From the NCBI GenBank assembly GCA_020853025.1, contig JADYZP010000045.1, positions 99,285 through 163,284 of the forward strand: a DNA stretch of 64,000 bases, given 5' to 3'. Source of the stretch: Burkholderiales bacterium. GTDB taxonomy: Bacteria > Pseudomonadota > Gammaproteobacteria > Burkholderiales > Casimicrobiaceae. Below are positions 10,485 to 19,437 of the stretch, piece after piece. Under the pieces are notes generated by a model. That model was not told the DNA's origin, made no database searches, and saw only the letters and a list, made by a program, of their open reading frames with translations. The first letter of the stretch is position 1. Each line of letters starts with the position of its first letter. The position numbers were made by a program, and so were the translations under genes.

Positions 10485-11927
10485 GTGACCGTGAACCTGT
10501 TGCCCATTCTTCCCGAGATCGTCGTCCTGATCGGCGCCTCGGTAGTGCTGCTGGTCGACCTGTTCCTGGACGACGACCGCCGGCACATCGGTTACTGGCT
10601 TGCGCAATCGACGCTGCTCGTGGCCGCGTGGGCCACGCTGCGCACACTCGACATCGACGTTGTCCGGGTCATGCACGACCTGGTCGTCGACGACCTGGTC
10701 GCGGACCTGCTGCGGTTGTGCAGCTTCGCCGCCGTTTCGCTGGTCCTCTTCTATTCGCGCAGCTACCTGGCGCTGCGTGGCCTGTTTCGCGGCGAGACCT
10801 TCGTGCTGATCCTGTTCGCGCTGCTCGGCATGCAGGTGCTGATCACCGCGAACAGCTTTCTGACGCTCTACCTCGGGCTGGAACTGATGTCGCTTGCACT
10901 GTACGCGCTGGTCGCGATGCAGCGCGGCGAGCGAGCACCCGCCGAAGCGGCGATGAAATACTTCGTGCTCGGGGCGCTGGCCTCCGGCTTCCTGCTCTAT
11001 GGCATGTCGATGATCTACGGCGCCACCGGCACGCTGGAAATCGATCGCGTCTCGCGAGCGGTGCTCGCGGGAGGCGAGAACGAAATCCTGCTGATCTTCG
11101 GGCTCGTTTTCGTCGTCTCGGCGATTGCCTTCAAGCTGGGCGCCGTGCCGTACCACATGTGGGTGCCCGACGTGTACCACGGCGCGCCGACGGCGATCAC
11201 CCTGCTGATCGGCACCGCACCGGAATTCGCCGCCTTTGCGATGCTGTTGCGGCTTCTGGGCGGTGCGCTGGTGGGCGCCGAGGTCGACTGGCAGGGCATG
11301 CTGGTCGTGCTGAGCGTCCTGTCGGTCACGCTCGGCCACGTCGTCGCCATCGCCCAGGTCAACCTGAAGCGCATGCTCGCGTATTCGAACATCGCCAACA
11401 TGGGATACGTGCTGATGGGTTTCCTGGCAGCGGATGTCACCGGCTACTCGGCCGCGATGTTCTACATGGTCGCCTATGTGCTGACCAGCCTCGTCTCCTT
11501 CGGCATGATCGTGCTGCTGTCGCGCCGTGGATTCGAGGCCGACTTGCTCGACGACCTGCGGGGCCTCAACACCCGTTCGCCGTGGTGGGCGTTCGTGATG
11601 CTGCTGGCGATGTTCTCGCTGGCCGGCATGCCGCCGACGATCGGCTTTTACGCGAAGCTCCTGGTGCTGCAGGCGGCGGTGAAGGCAGGCTTCGTCTGGC
11701 TGGCGGTCGTCGGTGTCATCGCGGCGCTGATCGGCGCCTTCTACTACCTGCGCGTCGTCAAGCTCATGTACTTCGACGAGCCCGTGGACCGGTCGCCGAT
11801 CGAGGCGCGCGCCGACACCCGGGTGCTGCTTTCGGCCAACGCACTGGCGCTGCTGCTGTTCGGCATCCTGCCGCAGCCGCTTATGGGCCTGTGCGCCGTC
11901 GTGCTCGTGCAATCGCAGTTCTTCTGA
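10485..11927 (+). CDS. nuoN: NADH-quinone oxidoreductase subunit N
   Basis: NuoN is the third antiporter-like subunit of complex I and the last gene of the operon. The 480-residue protein has the antiporter motifs GAVPYHMWVPDVYHGAPT near residue 220 and LAYSNIANMGYVLMG near residue 300. The start is a GTG; GTG 10485 gives MTVNLLPILPEI, and the in-frame GTG 10491 would give MNLLPILPEI and cannot be excluded. No gene follows on this operon for 66 bases. Confidence 0.95.
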   Translation: MTVNLLPILPEIVVLIGASVVLLVDLFLDDDRRHIGYWLAQSTLLVAAWATLRTLDIDVVRVMHDLVVDDLVADLLRLCSFAAVSLVLFYSRSYLALRGLFRGETFVLILFALLGMQVLITANSFLTLYLGLELMSLALYALVAMQRGERAPAEAAMKYFVLGALASGFLLYGMSMIYGATGTLEIDRVSRAVLAGGENEILLIFGLVFVVSAIAFKLGAVPYHMWVPDVYHGAPTAITLLIGTAPEFAAFAMLLRLLGGALVGAEVDWQGMLVVLSVLSVTLGHVVAIAQVNLKRMLAYSNIANMGYVLMGFLAADVTGYSAAMFYMVAYVLTSLVSFGMIVLLSRRGFEADLLDDLRGLNTRSPWWAFVMLLAMFSLAGMPPTIGFYAKLLVLQAAVKAGFVWLAVVGVIAALIGAFYYLRVVKLMYFDEPVDRSPIEARADTRVLLSANALALLLFGILPQPLMGLCAVVLVQSQFF

Positions 11928-11936
11928 CACCGGGGC

Positions 11937-11952
11937 GGGCGCCGTCGCGCCC
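11937..11952 (+). terminator. Short GC hairpin after nuoN
   Basis: Ten bases after the nuoN stop there is a perfect inverted repeat, GGGCGC-CGTC-GCGCCC (6-base stem, 4-base loop). There is no following T-run, so a classical Rho-independent terminator is not shown. It may mark the end of the nuo transcript, just ahead of a possible lut promoter. Confidence 0.35.
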
Positions 11953-11960
11953 GACTCGCG

Positions 11961-11969
11961 TGCTAACAT
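11961..11969 (+). promoter_or_regulatory. Possible extended -10 upstream of lutA
   Basis: The sequence TGCTAACAT resembles an extended -10 element (TGn followed by TAACAT), 25 bases before the lutA start. No convincing -35 box is present, which is usual for extended -10 promoters. Weak support only. Confidence 0.3.
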
Positions 11970-11993
11970 GGTTCAAACTTCCCGCGGATCGTC

Positions 11994-12719
11994 ATGCGCG
12001 TCGGATTCTTCGTCACCTGCCTCGTCGACCTGATGCGGCCGTCGATCGGCTTCGCGGCGCTGAAGCTTCTCGAGGCCGGCGGCGCCGACGTCGTCGTTCC
12101 GCAGCGGCAGACCTGCTGCGGCCAGCCGGCATACAACTCCGGCGACCGCGCCGACACCGTCGCGCTCGCCCGCAAGTTCGTCGAGGAATTCGAGGGCTTC
12201 GACTATGTCGTCGTGCCGTCCGGATCCTGCGGCGGCATGATCCGCACGCACTATCCGGGACTCTTCGCCGACGATCCGGCGATGGCGAAGCGCGCGGCGA
12301 TGCTGGCCGAGCGCACCTTCGAGCTGACCGATTTCCTCGTCAACATCCTGAAGATCGAGCGCGTTCCCGGAAGCTTCAGCGGCAAGCTGACGTACCACGA
12401 CAGTTGCGCCGGCCTGCGCGAGCTGGGGATCAAGGGCCAGCCACGGGCGCTGCTGGCGATGGTTCCGGGTGCACAACTGCAGGAGATGGCAGAGTGCGAG
12501 ACGTGCTGCGGATTCGGCGGCACGTTCTCGATCAAGTTCGGCGAGATTTCCTCGCGGATGGCCGACAACAAATGCCAGCACATCGCCGATTCGGGCGCCG
12601 ATGCGGTGGTGCTGGGCGACCTGGGCTGCATGCTGAACATCGAGGGCCGGCTGCGGCGGCGCGGCGACGCGAAGACGAAGGTGCTGCACATCGCGCAGGT
12701 ACTGGCCGGTGAGCCGTGA
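11994..12719 (+). CDS. lutA: LutA/LldE-type iron-sulfur protein of lactate oxidation
   Basis: LutA, LutB and LutC together form an iron-sulfur L-lactate dehydrogenase in the cytoplasm. This 241-residue protein has the two cysteine-rich CCG domains of the family, seen as CCGQPAYNSG near residue 38 and CCGFGGTFS near residue 165, plus PSGSCGGMIRTHYP. Length and the N-terminus MRVGFFVTCLVDLMRP fit the LutA/LldE group. lutB follows after about 100 bases. No lactate permease gene is present nearby. Confidence 0.9.
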   Translation: MRVGFFVTCLVDLMRPSIGFAALKLLEAGGADVVVPQRQTCCGQPAYNSGDRADTVALARKFVEEFEGFDYVVVPSGSCGGMIRTHYPGLFADDPAMAKRAAMLAERTFELTDFLVNILKIERVPGSFSGKLTYHDSCAGLRELGIKGQPRALLAMVPGAQLQEMAECETCCGFGGTFSIKFGEISSRMADNKCQHIADSGADAVVLGDLGCMLNIEGRLRRRGDAKTKVLHIAQVLAGEP

Positions 12720-12815
12720 CGTCACCGCCCGAGCGGAGTGTGAAACGCGCGAGCAAGACAACGGCAGGGAGATGGCACGGATGTTCTTCGTCGTTCGAAT
12801 CCGATTAGCGGGGAA

Positions 12816-14246
12816 ATGATGCAAGTCGCGTCGATGCACTTCAAGGAGCGCGCTCACGTCAAGCTGAACGACGAGGTGCTTCAGGGCAATTTAAGGAAGA
12901 TCAAGGGCAAGTTCGTCGCCAAGCGAAAAGCCTCGCTGGTCGAGCTCGACGACTTCGAAGGCACGCGCGACGCCGGTCGCGCAATCCGCCAGCGTGCCCT
13001 CGACAACTTGGACGTCTGGCTCGAGATGTTCGAGCAAAACGCGACCGAGCGCGGCGCCACGGTCCTGTTCGCGCAGAACCCGGCCGAGATCAACAAGCTG
13101 GTGCTCGACATCGCCACACACCACGGCGCGCGCAAGATCATCAAGTCGAAGTCGATGGTATCGGAGGAGTCGGCACTCGACCACGCGATCGAGGGAGCGG
13201 GTCTGAAGGTCGTCGAGACCGATCTCGGCGAATACATTCTGCAGATCAACGACTACGAGCCGCCTTCGCACATTATTGGCCCCGCACTGCACAAGAGCAA
13301 GGAGGAGGTCGCCGACCTCTTCCACCGCGTCCACGGAACCCCGCGCAAGGATGGCATCGACGAGCTGTGCGTCGAAGCACGAGGCGTGCTGCGCGATCAC
13401 TACCTGAACGCCGACATGGGCATCACCGGAGGCAATTTCTTCGTCGCCGAGACGGGCTCCGTCGTGCTGGTGACCAACGAGGGCAATGCGACGCTGGCGA
13501 CCACGCTGCCGAAGGTCCACGTCGCGATTTCCGGCATCGAGAAGATCGTCCCCACGCTGGAGGACGTCGCCACGTTGATGCGCCTGCTGCCGCGGTCGGC
13601 GACCGGCCAGTCGATCTCGAACTACGTCGACATCCTGACCGGGCCGAAGGGCCGTGGCGAGTACCACGGCGCCGAGCACATGTATTTTATCGTCGTCGAT
13701 AGCGGGCGCTCGGACGTGCTCGGCAGCGAGGTCCGCGAGGCGCTGCGCTGCATCCGCTGCGGTGCCTGCATGAACCATTGCCCGGTCTACCAGAATGTCG
13801 GCGGCCACGCCTACGGATGGGTGTATCCGGGTCCGATCGGCTCGGTCCTGACGCCGATGTACGTCGGGCTCGAGAACGCGCTCGACCTGCCGCAGGCATC
13901 GACGCTGTGCGGCCAGTGCGCGGTCGTCTGCCCGGTCAGGATTCCGCTGCCGGACTTGCTGCGCAAGCTGCGCGAGCGCGAATTTGTCGAGGACCTGCGG
14001 CCGTGGAGCGAGCGCACCGCGCTGCGGCTGTGGGCGCGCGTCGCGCGGTATCCGGGGCTCTACGCGTGGTCGACGCGACTGGCCGTGCGTTTCCTGCGAT
14101 CGCGCGCGGGTAGCAACGGCATGATCGAGAAACTGCCTCTGGGATCGGGCTGGACCTCCGGCCGTGCGATGCCTGCACCGGCAGGCAGGACATTTCGCGA
14201 CCTCTACGCGGAGCGCAAGGCAGCTGCCGGGAAGTCCAGCCCATGA
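12816..14246 (+). CDS. lutB: LutB-type iron-sulfur lactate utilisation protein
   Basis: LutB is the large ferredoxin-like subunit of the LutABC lactate dehydrogenase. The 476-residue protein shows the LUD domain (MGITGGNFFVAETGSVVLVTN near residue 205) followed by two [4Fe-4S] motifs, CIRCGACMNHCPVY near residue 313 and CGQCAVVCPV near residue 365. ATG 12816 is followed by a second ATG, either of which could serve. The stop overlaps the next gene, an aminotransferase, as ATGA, so the two are translationally coupled. Confidence 0.93.
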   Translation: MMQVASMHFKERAHVKLNDEVLQGNLRKIKGKFVAKRKASLVELDDFEGTRDAGRAIRQRALDNLDVWLEMFEQNATERGATVLFAQNPAEINKLVLDIATHHGARKIIKSKSMVSEESALDHAIEGAGLKVVETDLGEYILQINDYEPPSHIIGPALHKSKEEVADLFHRVHGTPRKDGIDELCVEARGVLRDHYLNADMGITGGNFFVAETGSVVLVTNEGNATLATTLPKVHVAISGIEKIVPTLEDVATLMRLLPRSATGQSISNYVDILTGPKGRGEYHGAEHMYFIVVDSGRSDVLGSEVREALRCIRCGACMNHCPVYQNVGGHAYGWVYPGPIGSVLTPMYVGLENALDLPQASTLCGQCAVVCPVRIPLPDLLRKLREREFVEDLRPWSERTALRLWARVARYPGLYAWSTRLAVRFLRSRAGSNGMIEKLPLGSGWTSGRAMPAPAGRTFRDLYAERKAAAGKSSP

Positions 14247-15481
14247 ATTCGCCGCACTCAGGCGCCCACCTCGCGTTGCCGCGGCTGTCGCGCCGCGCCG
14301 AGTCGCTCGGCACCGAGAACGCTTTCGTCGTGTTGGCCGAGGTCAACGCGCTGGTCCGCGAAGGCCGCGACATCGTCTCCTTCTGCATCGGGCAGCCGGA
14401 CTTTCCGACGCCGGAGCATGTGCAGGACGCCGCTGTCGCCGCGATCAGGTCCGGCAGGCACGGCTACACGCCGAGCGCCGGCATCGACGAGCTGCGCGCC
14501 GCCGCCGCCGCCGACCTGGGCGCGCGGCGCGGACTCGACATCGGTGCCGACGACGTCGTCGTCGCCGCCGGCGCCAAGCCGTTCATCGCCTACACCATCG
14601 CGTCGGTGACCGATCATGGTGTCGGCGACGAGGTCATCTACCCGGTCCCCGGCTTTCCGATCTACGAGTCGCAGATCGCCGCCAACGGCGCCGTGCCCGT
14701 GCCGATCTTCCTGCGCGAGTCGCGCAACTTCGCCTTCGACCCGGCCGAACTCGAGGCGAAAATCACTGCCAGGACGCGGCTGCTGATCCTCAACACCCCG
14801 CAGAACCCGACCGGCGGCATCCTCGCGCGCGAGGACCTGGACGCGATCGCGGAAATCCTGCACCGGCATCCGCAGGTGTGGGTGTTCGCCGACGAAATCT
14901 ATTCGCGGTTGGTTTACGACGGCCGCTTCGACACGCTGGCGACACGCCCCGACATGCTCGAGCGCACGATCATCAGCGACGGTGCATCGAAGACGTGGGC
15001 GATGACCGGCTGGCGCATCGGCTACGCCGCCAACCGCGTGTTGGCGCCGGTGTTCACGCGCTGGATCACCAACACCGAGTCCTGCGCGTCACAGATCTCG
15101 CAATGGGCGGCGGTGGCCGCGATCACCGGGCCGCAGGACGCCGCGGAGCACATGCGCGCGCGCTTTCGCGAACGCCGCAACCTCATCGTCGCTCTGCTGA
15201 ACGACATACCGGGCATCCGCTGCACGGTTCCGGGGGGCGCCTTCTACGCCTGGCCCAACGTGACCGAGGCGTGCAAGCTGACCGGTTGTGCGGATTCCGA
15301 GGTGCTGCGCAAGAGGCTGTTGCACGAGGCCGGCATCGCCGTCCTCGCCGACATCCATTTTGGACGGCGCGTACCTGGCGATGGCCAGCACATCCGTTTC
15401 TCCTACGCAACGTCGAACGAGGCGATCGAGCGCGGCGTCGGCAGGCTTGCCGACTTCGTGCGCAAGGCTGCGCAGGCATGA
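14243..15481 (+). CDS. Class I/II pyridoxal-phosphate aminotransferase
   Basis: This 412-residue protein belongs to the fold-type I aspartate-aminotransferase-like family. It shows the substrate/PLP patterns NTPQNPTGG near residue 192, ADEIYSRLVYDG near residue 220, and SDGASKTWAMTGWRIGY near residue 250, in which the lysine would form the Schiff base. The substrate cannot be told from sequence. Its start overlaps the lutB stop and lutC lies 76 bases downstream, so it is embedded in the lut operon. Transamination to pyruvate (alanine formation) would fit but is only inference. Confidence 0.9.
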   Translation: MNSPHSGAHLALPRLSRRAESLGTENAFVVLAEVNALVREGRDIVSFCIGQPDFPTPEHVQDAAVAAIRSGRHGYTPSAGIDELRAAAAADLGARRGLDIGADDVVVAAGAKPFIAYTIASVTDHGVGDEVIYPVPGFPIYESQIAANGAVPVPIFLRESRNFAFDPAELEAKITARTRLLILNTPQNPTGGILAREDLDAIAEILHRHPQVWVFADEIYSRLVYDGRFDTLATRPDMLERTIISDGASKTWAMTGWRIGYAANRVLAPVFTRWITNTESCASQISQWAAVAAITGPQDAAEHMRARFRERRNLIVALLNDIPGIRCTVPGGAFYAWPNVTEACKLTGCADSEVLRKRLLHEAGIAVLADIHFGRRVPGDGQHIRFSYATSNEAIERGVGRLADFVRKAAQA

Positions 15482-15557
15482 GCGCACGAAGCCTTGCCAT
15501 CAGGGTACGCCGCGGTGCACGGCACGCGACTGCGTCCGGCGTGCGCATGGAGCGGCG

Positions 15558-16250
15558 ATGACGACTTCCATCGACGACAACCGCCCCTCGCGCGACGCGT
15601 TGCTCGCGCGCGTGCGTCGGGCGCTGGGGAAGGATGGCGCGGACCCGCGCGCGCGCGCGGACGCGGACGCCTACGTCGCCGCGCGAGCGCAGGGACCGCG
15701 GCCGGCGATGCCGGTGGACCTGGTCGCAAAGTTCCTCACCCGCGCCACCGACATGGCGAGCACGGTGACGCGCATTGCCTCCGCGCAGGCCATACCCGCC
15801 GCCGTCTTGGCTTACCTCGACGCGCTCGAACTGCCGGCGGCGCTCGCCGCACAGAACGCGCACCACGGCGTCTGCTGGCCGGAATTTGCAGCCCTCGACT
15901 GGTCGGGGGCGGGACTCCACATCGAAGTCCGGCCGACGGTCGGCGACGACCGGCTCGGCATCACCGGCTGCTTCTGCGCGATCGCCGAGACGGGCACGCT
16001 GGTGTTCCTGTCCGGCGCCGACACGCCCACCGCGACCACGCTGCTGCCCGACACGCACATCGCCGTCGTGCGCGCCGGCCGTGTCGTCTCCGGCATGGAG
16101 GAGGCCTTTGCGCTGATCCGCGTCGAATGCGCGACGATGCCGCGCGCCGTCAACATGATCTCGGGTCCTTCGCGCACCGGCGACATCGAGCAGACGATCG
16201 TCCTCGGCGCGCACGGCCCTTACCGGGTCCACATCCTGCTGGTGGACTGA
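15558..16250 (+). CDS. lutC: LutC-type lactate utilisation protein (LUD domain)
   Basis: LutC is the third component of the LutABC lactate dehydrogenase and consists mainly of one LUD domain. The 230-residue protein shows GITGCFCAIAETGTLVFLSG near residue 135, the PDTHIAVVRAGRVVSGMEEA stretch and the C-terminal ISGPSRTGDIEQTIVLGAHGPY, all strongly conserved in the family. ATG 15558 is selected over the longer open frame because the family sequence (MTTSIDDNRPSRDALLARVRRALG) begins there. The Mrp operon starts 23 bases after it. Confidence 0.92.
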   Translation: MTTSIDDNRPSRDALLARVRRALGKDGADPRARADADAYVAARAQGPRPAMPVDLVAKFLTRATDMASTVTRIASAQAIPAAVLAYLDALELPAALAAQNAHHGVCWPEFAALDWSGAGLHIEVRPTVGDDRLGITGCFCAIAETGTLVFLSGADTPTATTLLPDTHIAVVRAGRVVSGMEEAFALIRVECATMPRAVNMISGPSRTGDIEQTIVLGAHGPYRVHILLVD

Positions 16251-16273
16251 TCGCGGCCTAGAAGCGCTGCCGG

Positions 16274-19066
16274 ATGATCCTGTTCGCGCTCGTCCTGCTG
16301 CCTTTCGCCGCCGCGGCGGCGTGCGCGTGGTTGCCGAACACCGCGCGCAACGCGACAGCCTCGCTTGCCGGCGCCGCTGCGCTCGCCGGTTGCGCGCTGC
16401 TGGCGACGACCGCGCCAGCCGTGTTCGGCGGCGACATCCTGCGTGCGTCGGTGCCGTGGTTTGCCGGCGTCGATTTCGGTTTCCGCCTCGACGGTCTCGC
16501 CTGGACCTTCGCGCTGATCATCGACGCCATCGGCGCGCTGATCGTGCTCTACGCGCGCTATTACCTCGCTGCGGATGATCCCCCCGCGCGCTTTTTCGCC
16601 TATCTGCTTGCGTTCATGGGCGCGATGCTGGGCATCGTGCTCGCCGACAACCTGATCCTGATGGTCGTGTTCTGGGAACTGACCAGCCTCACGTCGTTCC
16701 TGCTGATCGGATTCTGGAATCATCGCGCCGATGCACGGCAGGGAGCCAGGATGGCGCTGGCGGTGACCGGAGCCGGAGGCCTTTGCCTGCTCGCGGGCGT
16801 GGTGCTGATCGGCCACATCGCCGGCGGATATGCACTCGACGTGGTGCTCGCCGCAGGGCCGCGAATCCGCGCCGACCCGTACTACCCGGTCGCGCTGGTG
16901 CTGGTGCTGCTGGGCGCCTTCACCAAGTCCGCACAGTTTCCGTTCCACTTCTGGCTGCCGCATGCGATGGCGGCGCCGACGCCGGTGTCGGCGTACCTGC
17001 ACTCGGCGACGATGGTCAAGGCGGGCGTTTTCCTGTTGGCGCGGCTGTACCCGGCGCTGGGCGGCAGCGATGCCTGGTTCTTCATCGTCACGCTCACCGG
17101 GCTCGCGACACTGACGCTGGGTGCCGCCGCCGCGATCTTCCAGCAGGACCTCAAAGGGCTACTCGCCTATTCGACGATCAGCCACCTGGGCCTGGTCACG
17201 CTTCTGTTCGGACTCGATTCTCCGCTGGCGGTGGTTGCCGGCCTGTTCCATATCCTCAATCACGCCGCGTTCAAGGCGTCGCTGTTCATGGCCGCCGGGA
17301 TCATCGACCACGAGACCGGCTCGCGCGACATGCGGCAGTTGAACGGCTTGTGGCATTTCATGCCGATCACGGCGACCTTGGCGATGGTCGCGTCGAGCGC
17401 GATGGCCGGCGTACCGCTGCTCAACGGTTTCCTGTCGAAAGAGATGTTCTTCGCGGAAACGCTGGCACTCGATGCGCATCCGCTGATGCGGATCGGCGTA
17501 CCGCTGGTCGCCACCTTCGCAGCGGCGCTGGCGGTCGCCTATTCGCTGCGCTTCATTCACGACGTGTTCTTCAACGGCGAGCCGGTGGGCCTGACGAGGA
17601 CGCCGCACGAGCCGCCGCGCTGGATGCGAGTCCCGGTCGAGTTCCTGGTCGTCGTCTGCGTCGCGGTTGGCCTGTACCCGAAGTGGACGATCGGTCCGGT
17701 GCTTCGCGTCGCCGCGCAGGGGACGCTGGGCAGTGCGGTTCCCGAGTACAGCCTGGCACTGTGGCACGGCTTCAACCTGCCGGTCGTGATGAGCGCGATC
17801 GCGATGGCGGCGGGCGCCGCGTTCTACTTCGGCCTGCAGCGCACGATCAACCTGCACCTGGTCGCGCACATGCCGGTCATCGGCAAGCATGCCTTTGACG
17901 CGGTGGTCGGAGCGCTGGAGCAAACGGGGCGCAGGCTGCTCGCCTGGTCCCCCGCCGGGAGCCTGCCGCGGTCGCTTGTCTGGATCATGATCGCGGCGAT
18001 CGCGGCCATGGCGTGGCCGTTGCTCCGGCTCGGCACCGGTGCTACGCCGGCATCCGCAGCGCCGGTGCTGGGTGCGCCGCCGGTGGTCCTGGGTGGTTTG
18101 TTGTGGGCGCTGGCGGTCGGCGGCGCGATCGCCGCCACGCTTTGCTATCGCCGGCGCTTTCTCGCGCTGCTGCTGCTGGGCGTCGTCGGGCTCGCTGTCA
18201 GCATCGGCTTCGTCATGCTCTCCGCGCCCGACCTGGCACTCACCCAGTTGCTGATCGAGGTCGCGACCATCGCGCTGATGATGATCGTGCTTCGTTACCT
18301 GCCGCAGACTTCGCCGCCGGAATCGTCACGGTTGCGGATGACGCGTGACGCAGGCATCGCGCTGGTGGCAGGAATCGGCGTTGCGGTGATCGTGCACGCG
18401 GTGCTGACACGGCCCTTCGAATCGATCGCGCCGTACTTTCTCGACAACGCGCTGTCCCGAGGCGGCGGCAGCAACGTGGTCAACGTCATCATCGTCGACT
18501 TCCGCGGCTTCGACACGCTGGGCGAGATCACGGTGCTCGGCGTCGCCGCTCTGGTCGTGTTCGCGCTGCTGCGTGGATTCCGGGAGCCACGCACGCCGAA
18601 TATTTTCGTGCCGAAGGGCGCGTGGAATCCGTTGATCGTGCGTACGGTGACGCGCGCGATGCTGCCGTTGTCGGCGGTCGTCGCCGTGCACCTGTTCCTG
18701 CGCGGGCATAACCTTCCCGGTGGCGGCTTCATCGCCGGACTCGCGTTGGCAAGCGCCTGGCTCGCACTCTATATCGGCGGCGGCGGCCGGCAAATGCACG
18801 ATCCAGAGCGGCTGCCGAACCAGCCGTGGATCGGCGCCGGACTGCTGGTGGCCGGCCTGACCGGAATCGGCAGCATCGCGCTCGGCTATCCGTTCCTGAC
18901 CAGCAGCTTCGTGCATCCGGTGCTTCCGCTGCTGGGCGAAGTGCCGATCGCCAGCGCGATGTTCTTCGATCTCGGGGTTTTCATCACCGTGGTCGCAGCG
19001 GCGCTGCTCGCGACGCTGGCGCCCGGACTGCTGCCACGCAGACGCATCGACGGGACACCGCCATGA
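16274..19066 (+). CDS. mrpA: Mrp Na+/H+ antiporter subunit A fused to an MrpB-like domain
   Basis: MrpA is the large, NuoL-like subunit of the multi-subunit Mrp (Mnh/Sha/Pha) cation/proton antiporter in the inner membrane. The 930-residue protein has the Proton_antipo_M core (FPFHFWLPHAMAAPTPVSAYLHSATMVKAG region near residue 225), a further helical block, and at the C-terminus (about 790-925) an MnhB domain with LRGHNLPGGGFIAGLA. No separate mrpB exists, so this is the AB-fused form common in proteobacteria. Its stop overlaps the mrpC start. Confidence 0.95.
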   Translation: MILFALVLLPFAAAAACAWLPNTARNATASLAGAAALAGCALLATTAPAVFGGDILRASVPWFAGVDFGFRLDGLAWTFALIIDAIGALIVLYARYYLAADDPPARFFAYLLAFMGAMLGIVLADNLILMVVFWELTSLTSFLLIGFWNHRADARQGARMALAVTGAGGLCLLAGVVLIGHIAGGYALDVVLAAGPRIRADPYYPVALVLVLLGAFTKSAQFPFHFWLPHAMAAPTPVSAYLHSATMVKAGVFLLARLYPALGGSDAWFFIVTLTGLATLTLGAAAAIFQQDLKGLLAYSTISHLGLVTLLFGLDSPLAVVAGLFHILNHAAFKASLFMAAGIIDHETGSRDMRQLNGLWHFMPITATLAMVASSAMAGVPLLNGFLSKEMFFAETLALDAHPLMRIGVPLVATFAAALAVAYSLRFIHDVFFNGEPVGLTRTPHEPPRWMRVPVEFLVVVCVAVGLYPKWTIGPVLRVAAQGTLGSAVPEYSLALWHGFNLPVVMSAIAMAAGAAFYFGLQRTINLHLVAHMPVIGKHAFDAVVGALEQTGRRLLAWSPAGSLPRSLVWIMIAAIAAMAWPLLRLGTGATPASAAPVLGAPPVVLGGLLWALAVGGAIAATLCYRRRFLALLLLGVVGLAVSIGFVMLSAPDLALTQLLIEVATIALMMIVLRYLPQTSPPESSRLRMTRDAGIALVAGIGVAVIVHAVLTRPFESIAPYFLDNALSRGGGSNVVNVIIVDFRGFDTLGEITVLGVAALVVFALLRGFREPRTPNIFVPKGAWNPLIVRTVTRAMLPLSAVVAVHLFLRGHNLPGGGFIAGLALASAWLALYIGGGGRQMHDPERLPNQPWIGAGLLVAGLTGIGSIALGYPFLTSSFVHPVLPLLGEVPIASAMFFDLGVFITVVAAALLATLAPGLLPRRRIDGTPP

Positions 19067-19437
19067 CCGCCTGGCTGGTGGCGTCGGCGATCGGCGTGCT
19101 CACCGCCTGCGGCGTCTGGTTGACGCTGCGACTGCGGACCTTCGACGTCGTGCTCGGACTGACGCTCTTGTCCTACGCCGTCAACGTCTTCATCTTCGTC
19201 ATGGGCCGGCTCGCTTTCGGCGCGCCGCCGATCCTGGGCCCCGGCGTCCCGGCCACGCTTGCGCACTACGCTGATCCGCTGCCGCAGGCGCTGGTGCTGA
19301 CGGCCATCGTGATTTCCTTCGCGATGACAGCGCTGGTGCTGGTGCTGGCGGGCAAGGCGCGCTTCGTCAACGACAGTGACGCCTGCGACGCGGAAGCGTC
19401 CGACGATCGCAGCGCCGATGCGGAGCCGCCAAGGTGA
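19063..19437 (+). CDS. mrpC: Mrp antiporter subunit C
   Basis: MrpC is the NuoK-like subunit of the Mrp antiporter. The 124-residue protein has three membrane helices and the conserved LGLTLLSYAVNVFIF and DPLPQALVLTAIVISFAMTAL segments. The ATG overlaps the mrpA stop (ATGA), and its stop overlaps the GTG of mrpD. The C-terminal 20 residues are acidic. Confidence 0.94.
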   Translation: MTAWLVASAIGVLTACGVWLTLRLRTFDVVLGLTLLSYAVNVFIFVMGRLAFGAPPILGPGVPATLAHYADPLPQALVLTAIVISFAMTALVLVLAGKARFVNDSDACDAEASDDRSADAEPPR

